From JBGSYJ01 sp041748075 (GTDB lineage: Bacteria > Acidobacteriota > Thermoanaerobaculia > Gp7-AA8), in the NCBI GenBank assembly GCA_041748075.1, contig JBGTDX010000086.1:1-19466 (forward strand): a stretch of 19,466 nt of DNA, in the 5' to 3' direction. How positions within the stretch are numbered: the first letter of the stretch is position 1; every line of letters begins with the position of its first letter. The notes under the pieces were generated by a model. That model saw only the letters and a program-made list of their open reading frames with translations, was not told the DNA's origin and made no database searches. The translations under genes were made by a program, and so were the position numbers. Positions 14,054-19,466 of the stretch are shown in pieces.

Positions 14054-15481
14054 ATGCGAAGCGTAGTGCTCCATACATCGCTGATTCTGGCAGTCATTCT
14101 CGTGAGCGGATGCAGCTCGAGAAGCTCCGAACCGGCTGAAGAACGTTCAGTTCGCACTGCAGCACCGCAGCAGCCATCGAACATCACCATCGATGTCTCG
14201 ATACCTCTCGAGCCTCTGGCGCGGGAAGTCAACGCTCAGGTTCCCGAGGCCATCGAACGGATGGACGCCTTCGAGCTGGATGAGAGCGGAAGGTTCGGCG
14301 TGAAGTACCGGATCCGTCGCGATCAGATCCGGATCGGCATGCGGAGCTCACTGCTCCGGTCGACGACTACGTTCCGATACGGCCTCACGGGCTGTCTGAG
14401 AACGCGGACAGGAGTCCGGTCCGACAACTACACGATGTGGCCGTGCGTGAGCTGCGGCATGAACGAACCTCTCCGTGAGGCAGCTGCCGTGCTCGACAGC
14501 AGGATCTCGGTCGGCCCTGACTGGAGGATCCGCTCGGAGACGACGGCGCAACCAGTGGTGCTCCGCGATGACTGCAGCGTGACGCTTCTGAACATCGACG
14601 TCAGCCGCTGGAAAGTCGCACCATTCATCGACAATCAGCTACAGCAAACCGCAGGAGCGATCGATGCGCGGATCGCCGTCGATACGACGCTTCAGCGCCA
14701 GGTCGAATCCATCTGGAATGCACTCGGTACGCCGCTCGAGATCGCCCCTCGGATCTGGTTGACGATCTCGCCCGAGAACCTTGCGCCGGGACCCGTCTCC
14801 GGTGACGGTCCCGCTATCGCCACCACGCTCAGTCTGCGGGCAAGGCCATCGATCGTCATCGGGTCGCGACCGCCGGCTCCGTCACGACCTCTTCCATCGC
14901 CGGGGCAACCGCCCCCACGCACCGGCGACCTGGAAGTCGCCTTCCAGACCATTCTTCCGTTCGCCGAGGCTGCAGCGCTGCTCGAGAAACAGTTCTCCCG
15001 CTCGGCGGCCGGCAAACATCCCTTCCGCATCTCGAACGTCGTCATGGCGTCCGGACGGGCGGACGAGGTGATCTTCACGGCCGACGCCGCATTCGACCAG
15101 CCCCTTGGAGGGCGATATGAAGGTCCGATCACACTGCGCGGGCGGCCGTCGTTCGACCCCTCGACACAGACGATCTACATCGCAGGTCTCGATTACTCGC
15201 TCGAAGAGCCGGGCCTGAGGTCGAGAATTGCGGATCTGGTGATCCATGGTCAGTTCCGCAACCGTCTCGAGGAGGCAGCTCGATGGCCTGTGGGGCCGCG
15301 CATCGAGCAGCTGCGCCGGGATCTCCACGCCGCTCTCAATCGTCCACTCAACGCCAACGTCCGGCTGGCCGGAAACATCAGTTCCATTCGCATGCTGGAC
15401 CTCGAGGTCTGGAACGGGCAGTTCCTCATTCCCGCGGTCGCCGCCGGAACCCTGAAGGTAACGCTCGCCGGCTGGCGATGA
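14054..15481 (+). CDS. DUF4403-family lipoprotein
   Basis: A 475-residue predicted lipoprotein with lipobox VSGC, making Cys20 the predicted lipidated residue. A short Ser/Glu linker leads to the DUF4403 start, ITIDVSIPLEPLAREVNAQV. The rest is a long, mostly beta protein: two related halves separated by a proline-rich stretch (about 274-292, RPPAPSRPLPSPGQPPPRT), ending in WNGQFLIPAVAAGTLKVTL. Paired cysteines (such as CVSCG at about 135-139) may form disulfides in the periplasm. DUF4403 has no firm function; its repeated beta architecture hints at lipid- or hydrophobic-molecule binding, but that is inference. It follows the ABC permease by 39 bases on the same strand and may be its envelope partner. 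Confidence 0.85.
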   Translation: MRSVVLHTSLILAVILVSGCSSRSSEPAEERSVRTAAPQQPSNITIDVSIPLEPLAREVNAQVPEAIERMDAFELDESGRFGVKYRIRRDQIRIGMRSSLLRSTTTFRYGLTGCLRTRTGVRSDNYTMWPCVSCGMNEPLREAAAVLDSRISVGPDWRIRSETTAQPVVLRDDCSVTLLNIDVSRWKVAPFIDNQLQQTAGAIDARIAVDTTLQRQVESIWNALGTPLEIAPRIWLTISPENLAPGPVSGDGPAIATTLSLRARPSIVIGSRPPAPSRPLPSPGQPPPRTGDLEVAFQTILPFAEAAALLEKQFSRSAAGKHPFRISNVVMASGRADEVIFTADAAFDQPLGGRYEGPITLRGRPSFDPSTQTIYIAGLDYSLEEPGLRSRIADLVIHGQFRNRLEEAARWPVGPRIEQLRRDLHAALNRPLNANVRLAGNISSIRMLDLEVWNGQFLIPAVAAGTLKVTLAGWR

Positions 15482-15869
15482 CTGCATGAACCGGCGGGAA
15501 ATAATTCACCGCGTGAGGTTCCTTTGAGGGTGTGGCAGCCCCATCCGTGTTCGTCATCCAGGGGAAGCGAATGACGGGATGTCATTGTGGCGGGACGAAC
15601 CACGGTGTCATCCTGAGCGCAGCGAAGGATCCCCTGAAGACTTGCCGTATCGCCTCAAGGAGGGGGATCCTTCGCTGCGCTCAGGATGACACATCGGCAC
15701 GTTTCCGCGGGCAGGGTTCATTAGAATCGAAGCCTTCCCTCTCGGCGGATGAGGGGCTTTATTTCTCTCGCTCGCACACGCGACAGAGCTCGCGCGACGG
15801 TCCGTTACATCACTCTGAGGACAACAACGAAGATAACTTCTGACACCACGAACAAAGAAAGGCTCTTTC
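15482..15869. other. Intergenic region with repeats, no gene supported
   Basis: This gap of about 390 bases between the DUF4403 and tricorn-like genes holds the 30-bp inverted repeat listed separately and a small ATGAC/GTCAT palindrome (15571-15585). A TAGAAT at 15722-15727 lacks a -35 and is about 140 bases from the next start. An AAAGG Shine-Dalgarno sequence precedes 15870. Short frames here are explained by the repeat. Confidence 0.6.
15605..15692. repeat. Perfect 30-bp inverted repeat (MITE/REP-like intergenic element)
   Basis: The arm 15605-15634 is exactly complementary in reverse to 15663-15692, with a 28-base loop between. The arms carry the core TCATCCTGAGCGCAGCGAAG. Chance translation gives VILSAAKDPL and LRCAQDD, peptides I recall from spurious frames in many acidobacterial and other environmental genomes. 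This marks it as a dispersed repeat. Its mobilising enzyme is not in this window. Confidence 0.85.
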
Positions 15870-18800
15870 ATGCATCTGCTGAAAACTCTGGTTCTGGCGC
15901 TTGCTCTTGCCGTTGCGACACCACTCATCGCACAGGACGGCTCGACCCTGCTGCTCCGGTATCCCGACATCCACGGCAATCAGATCGCATTCGTCTATGC
16001 GGGCGACATCTGGATCGTCGACGCGAACGGCGGCACTGCTCGAAGACTCACTTCTCACGAAGGCCTCGAGCTCTTTCCGAAGTTCTCACCTGATGGACGT
16101 CAGATCGCATTCGTCGGTGACTACAGTGGCACACGCCAGGTTCATGTGATCAGCGTCGATGGCGGAGAACCGAAACAGCTGACTTACTACAACGACGTCG
16201 GCCCGATGCCTCCGCGGGGCGGCATCGACAATCGCGTGCTCGACTGGACACCGGATGGCAAACATGTGCTCTTTCTTCCACATCGCCTTCCGTGGAGTGA
16301 GCGGATGGGCGTTCCTTACCTCGTCCCCGCCGCGGGAGGAATGGAAACGAAACTTGCGATTCCCGAGGCCGGCGGTGGCATGTACTCGCCCGACGGAACA
16401 AAGATCGTTTACACACCGATCGAACGGGAGTTCCGGACCTGGAAGCGCTACCGTGGCGGCCGCGCGCAGGACGTCTGGATCTACGATCTGGTGCGCAACA
16501 CGTCCGAACAGATCACAACCGATCCGTCGACAAACAATCAGCCCGTCTGGGTCGGCGAAACGATTTACTTCGCATCCGACCGTGATAACGATCGCATCCT
16601 GAATCTCTACGCGTACGACACCAACACCCGTCAGACGCGCAAGGTCACGAACCATACGGACTACGACGTCCTGTGGGTCAGCGCAGGCCCGAATGCAGTC
16701 GTGTATGAAGCGGGAGGATCGATTCATCGGTACGACCCGTCGAGCGGCACATCGACACGCGTGCCCATTCGCGTGTTCGGAGACTTCAAAGGCACCGTTC
16801 CGTATTTCAGGAACGTGAGCGACAACATTCAGACCGTGGCCCTTTCTCCCACCGGTGTCCGCGCCCTTTTCGGCGCGCGTGGTGAGGTTTTCACCGCACC
16901 CGCGAAAGAAGGCGAGATCAGGAATCTGACGCAGACCCCGGCAGTGCGGGAGATGAATCCCACGTGGTCGCCGGACGGACGCACGATCGCGTACCTCAGC
17001 GACCGCAGCGGTGAATACGAGATCTGGGTTCGCAATGCAGATGGCAGCGGCACCGAACGGCGCGTCACGACGGGAGGCAGCGTCTGGCGTTTTCAGCCGG
17101 TCTGGTCACCCGACAGCAGAATGCTCGCCTTCGCAGACAAGAATTCGGAACTGCATTACGTCGACGTCGCCAGCGGCCGGGTGACCCGGGTCGATCGCGG
17201 CACCTACAACGACATCACGTACTACACATGGTCTCCCGACAGCCGCTGGATCGCCTACACCAAGCCGGGCGAGACGAGACTGTCGGCCATCTGGGTCCAT
17301 CGCATCGGCGGGCAGAGCCAGCAGCTGACAGCCGGGCTGACCGATGACAGCCAGCCGGTCTTCGACCCGAAGGGACGCTACCTCTATTTCCTCTCGGACC
17401 GGGACTTCAACCTGACGTTTTCAGGATTCGAGTTCAATTACATCTACACGAATCCGACGCGCATCTACGTCGGCCTGCTGGCCGAGGACGGCCCCGCTCT
17501 CTTTCTTCCAACGAGCGATGAGGAAAAGGCTGCCGCGGCTGATCGCGCCGAGGCTTCGCCCACACCGACACCTGCTCCGACCCCGCGGCCGGCGACTCCC
17601 GCGGCACCTGTCACCCGGATCGACGTCGCCGGGTTCGAGCAGCGTGTCCGCGCAATCCCCGGCGCGCCTTCGAACTACCGCGCCCTCCAGGGGGCGAACA
17701 ACGGCGTTCTCTACCTGGTGGGCCAGGGGCCGGCCGCGACTCTGAAACTCTACGACATCGACAACAAGAAGGAAGAGACTGTGCTCGAAGGAATTCAGAG
17801 CTACTCTGTCTCTTCCGACAGGGAGAAGATCCTGTTTCGCAAGGGTTCAGCCTACGGCATCGCGCCCGCGAAACCAGGGCAGAAGACCACCGAGGGGCTC
17901 ATCGCGCTCGAACGCCTCGAGGCGAAGATCGAACCAAGGGCCGAATGGGCACAGCAGTTCAACGACGGCTGGCGGATTCTTCGCGATTTCTTCTACGATC
18001 CGAACATGCATGGAGTCGACTGGAACGCCATGCGCGCCAAGTACGGCTCCCTCGTCCCGCACGTCGCTCACCGTGAAGATCTCGACTACATCCTCGGTGA
18101 GCTGGGCGGTGAGCTCAACGCCGGCCACGTCTACGTTCTGACGACGAGTGAATGGGCCGTGCCGAGAAAAGACGGCGGCCTTCTCGGCGCGGAGATCGTC
18201 CCGCACGCGAGCGGCTACTACCAGATCGCGAAGATCTTTCCGGGCGAGAACTGGCACGAGGACTTCCGCTCTCCTCTGACCGAGCCCGGCGTCCGGGTGA
18301 ATCAGGGAGACTACATACTCGCCGTCGACGGCGTGCCGACGCGTGGAGTGGAGAATTTCTACCGGCTGATGGAGAACAAGGCCGGTCTCACGGTGACTCT
18401 GCTGCTCAACTCCCGTCCCGACACTCAGGGCGCGCGCGAAGAGCGCGTGCGGCCCGTCAAGGCCGAGACGAACCTCCGTTATCTCGACTGGGTTCAGTCC
18501 CGGCGTGAGTATGTCCGCGAGAAGACCGGCGGAAGGATTGGCTACATCCACCTGCCGAATACCGGCACCGAGGGGAACCGCGAGCTGTTCAAGGGCTTCT
18601 ACGCGCAAATGACCAAAGAGGCCCTCATCATCGACGACCGCTACAACGGCGGCGGCTTCATACCCGATCGCATGATCGAGCTGCTCGATCGACCGGTGCT
18701 CAGCTACTGGGCCCGACGGAACGTGGCGCCGAATCGCACTCCGGCGTTCGCTCACGAAGGCCCGAAGGCTGTGCTGATGAACGCATACTCCTCATCAGGC

Positions 18801-19130
18801 GGCGATGCCTTCCCGTACTACTTCCGCAAGCGGGGTCTGGGACCACTGATCGGCACGCGGACATGGGGCGGATTGATCGGAATCACGGGAGGCCCGTCGT
18901 TCTCGGACGGCGGCTCGATCACGGCACCCTCGTTCCGTTTCTTCGACGAAGGCGCATGGGAAGTCGAAAATGTGGGCGTGTCGCCGGACATCGAAGTCGT
19001 CGACCGGCCGGAGCTGGTGGCGCAGGGAATCGATCCTTCGCTCGACAAGGCGATTGAGGTCCTGCTGGCCGAGCTCGCCGCGAATCCAAGACCCGAGCTC
19101 GTTGTTCCGACCCCGCCGACGGGAAGGTGA
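15870..19130 (+). CDS. Tricorn-like S41-family serine protease, periplasmic
   Basis: A 1086-residue exported protease that would trim peptides to short oligopeptides. A signal peptide (1-21, ending PLIAQ) is followed by WD/PD40-type beta-propeller repeats such as FSPDGRQIAFVGD and WSPDGRTIAYLSDRSGEYEIW. Then come a Pro/Thr-rich linker (about 563-582), a short second propeller remnant, a tricorn helical core domain (from about 685), a PDZ domain (about 770-860) and the S41 catalytic domain. Likely catalytic residues are His753 (GHVYV), Ser976 (SSSGGDAFPYY) and Glu1033 (EVENVGVSPD). Their spacing (223 and 57) is close to His746/Ser965/Glu1023 of Thermoplasma tricorn. The ATG has AAAGG upstream. 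Unlike the cytoplasmic archaeal enzyme, it appears to be secreted. Confidence 0.95.
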   Translation: MHLLKTLVLALALAVATPLIAQDGSTLLLRYPDIHGNQIAFVYAGDIWIVDANGGTARRLTSHEGLELFPKFSPDGRQIAFVGDYSGTRQVHVISVDGGEPKQLTYYNDVGPMPPRGGIDNRVLDWTPDGKHVLFLPHRLPWSERMGVPYLVPAAGGMETKLAIPEAGGGMYSPDGTKIVYTPIEREFRTWKRYRGGRAQDVWIYDLVRNTSEQITTDPSTNNQPVWVGETIYFASDRDNDRILNLYAYDTNTRQTRKVTNHTDYDVLWVSAGPNAVVYEAGGSIHRYDPSSGTSTRVPIRVFGDFKGTVPYFRNVSDNIQTVALSPTGVRALFGARGEVFTAPAKEGEIRNLTQTPAVREMNPTWSPDGRTIAYLSDRSGEYEIWVRNADGSGTERRVTTGGSVWRFQPVWSPDSRMLAFADKNSELHYVDVASGRVTRVDRGTYNDITYYTWSPDSRWIAYTKPGETRLSAIWVHRIGGQSQQLTAGLTDDSQPVFDPKGRYLYFLSDRDFNLTFSGFEFNYIYTNPTRIYVGLLAEDGPALFLPTSDEEKAAAADRAEASPTPTPAPTPRPATPAAPVTRIDVAGFEQRVRAIPGAPSNYRALQGANNGVLYLVGQGPAATLKLYDIDNKKEETVLEGIQSYSVSSDREKILFRKGSAYGIAPAKPGQKTTEGLIALERLEAKIEPRAEWAQQFNDGWRILRDFFYDPNMHGVDWNAMRAKYGSLVPHVAHREDLDYILGELGGELNAGHVYVLTTSEWAVPRKDGGLLGAEIVPHASGYYQIAKIFPGENWHEDFRSPLTEPGVRVNQGDYILAVDGVPTRGVENFYRLMENKAGLTVTLLLNSRPDTQGAREERVRPVKAETNLRYLDWVQSRREYVREKTGGRIGYIHLPNTGTEGNRELFKGFYAQMTKEALIIDDRYNGGGFIPDRMIELLDRPVLSYWARRNVAPNRTPAFAHEGPKAVLMNAYSSSGGDAFPYYFRKRGLGPLIGTRTWGGLIGITGGPSFSDGGSITAPSFRFFDEGAWEVENVGVSPDIEVVDRPELVAQGIDPSLDKAIEVLLAELAANPRPELVVPTPPTGR

Positions 19131-19136
19131 GGGGAG

Positions 19137-19199
19137 TGACGAATGACGAGTGACGAATGACGAATGACGAATGACGAATGACGAATGACGAATGACGAA
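19137..19199. repeat. Heptanucleotide tandem array, 9 x TGACGAA
   Basis: Nine consecutive 7-base units fill the region just after the tricorn stop. All are TGACGAA except the second, TGACGAG. The reverse complement reads TTCGTCA and encodes a spurious SFVIRHS pattern. Copy number probably varies between strains through slippage. Confidence 0.9.
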
Positions 19200-19255
19200 T
19201 GAGGCTACGCGGTCTTCCGCCGGAACGAACGTCATTGGAGAGCGGGGCGGCGGCG

Positions 19256-19285
19256 TCCCTCGCCCTGTGTGAACGGGGAGAGGGA
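19256..19285. repeat. Imperfect palindrome TCCCTCGCCC...GGGGAGAGGGA
   Basis: 19256-19266 pairs with 19275-19285: six pairs, a mismatch, then four more pairs including one G-T, with an 8-base loop. It could end transcription of the tricorn gene, but there is no T-run. It could equally be a dispersed repeat. Confidence 0.5.
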
Positions 19286-19351
19286 TCGAGGCCAGAGGGG
19301 TGTGAAGAGATGCAGGGACTAGTGTCCTGTAACGGTGAAATCGCTAGTGGC

Positions 19352-19454
19352 GTTGCAGGCGTCGCGCTGCCAGATGCGAGCCGTCGCGACGCAGGCGATG
19401 TGGGGCATCGCTGAGGAGCGAGGGCGAAGCAGATGTCGGTGCGCCGCCTGCAAC
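19352..19454. other. Structured palindromic element near the 3' edge, possible repeat or structured RNA
   Basis: GTTGCAGGCG (19352-19361) pairs with CGCCTGCAAC (19445-19454). After one mismatch pairing continues inward for seven more positions (19363-19369 with 19437-19443), including two G-T pairs. Inside lie a perfect palindrome CGTCGCGACG (19382-19391) and a 6-bp hairpin GCGATG-TGGGG-CATCGC (19395-19411). Together they make a branched fold. No convincing gene lies in 19200-19466. Confidence 0.5.
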
Positions 19455-19466
19455 CCGTAGGGCTGA

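Noticed and set aside
15532..15843. Small frame containing VILSAAKDPL
   Set aside because: It is produced by the 30-bp inverted repeat, has no SD and shows no protein-like conservation.
18795..19235. 146-codon minus-strand frame with a repeated SFVIRHS pattern
   Set aside because: The repeated peptide is only the translation of the heptamer array, and the rest is antisense to the tricorn-like gene.

Overview
This is a chromosomal, housekeeping-type window of roughly 60% GC (estimated by eye, not counted). It comes from a Gram-negative bacterium with an outer membrane. Several features point to Acidobacteriota or a close neighbour: an outer-membrane receptor with an N-terminal carboxypeptidase-regulatory-like domain, a periplasmic tricorn-like S41 protease, a DUF4403 lipoprotein, an HtrA lipoprotein, and a repeat whose chance translations read 'VILSAAKDP' and 'LRCAQDD'. 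This placement is inference; there is no rRNA or marker gene to settle it. I see no phage, CRISPR array, transposase or integrase.

Layout. Positions 32-150 hold a promoter and tRNA-Cys(GCA). A TonB-dependent-receptor-like gene (163-2196, minus) converges on it. Divergent from the receptor is an HhH-GPD DNA glycosylase (2304-3212). A clear sigma70-type promoter (3305-3333) then drives a small protein of unknown function that overlaps rlmN (3400-4804). A pair of inverted REP-like hairpins separates rlmN from malQ (4937-6439, minus), which follows a diacylglycerol-kinase-family lipid kinase (6480-7355, minus). Divergent from the kinase is an HtrA-type protease lipoprotein (7388-8743), which converges on a SprT-like zinc peptidase (8772-9224, minus).

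Positions 9339-10558 (minus) hold four small envelope or stress-type genes: a BON-domain lipoprotein, a DUF5670-like protein, a DUF883-like protein and a 93-residue membrane protein. They end at a strong intrinsic terminator (9299-9330). Divergent from them is an ABC transporter, with the ATPase at 10689-11384 and a 10-TM FtsX-type permease at 11381-14014. A DUF4403 lipoprotein (14054-15481) follows, then a repeat-bearing gap, then the 1086-residue tricorn-like protease (15870-19130). The last 336 bases hold no gene but contain three kinds of repeat.

How the genes fit together. Much of the window concerns the cell envelope and protein quality control: the receptor, HtrA, the tricorn homologue, the BON/DUF883 cluster, the LolD/MacB-like transporter and DUF4403. 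The remainder is RNA modification, DNA repair, glucan metabolism and lipid phosphorylation. No dedicated new defence or mobile system is evident. The most unusual signals are non-coding: the GTAG-headed inverted hairpin pair, the 30-bp perfect inverted repeat, the structured palindrome near the 3' edge, and a recurring TANAAT box a few bases upstream of genes that lack a Shine-Dalgarno sequence, which suggests very short leaders.
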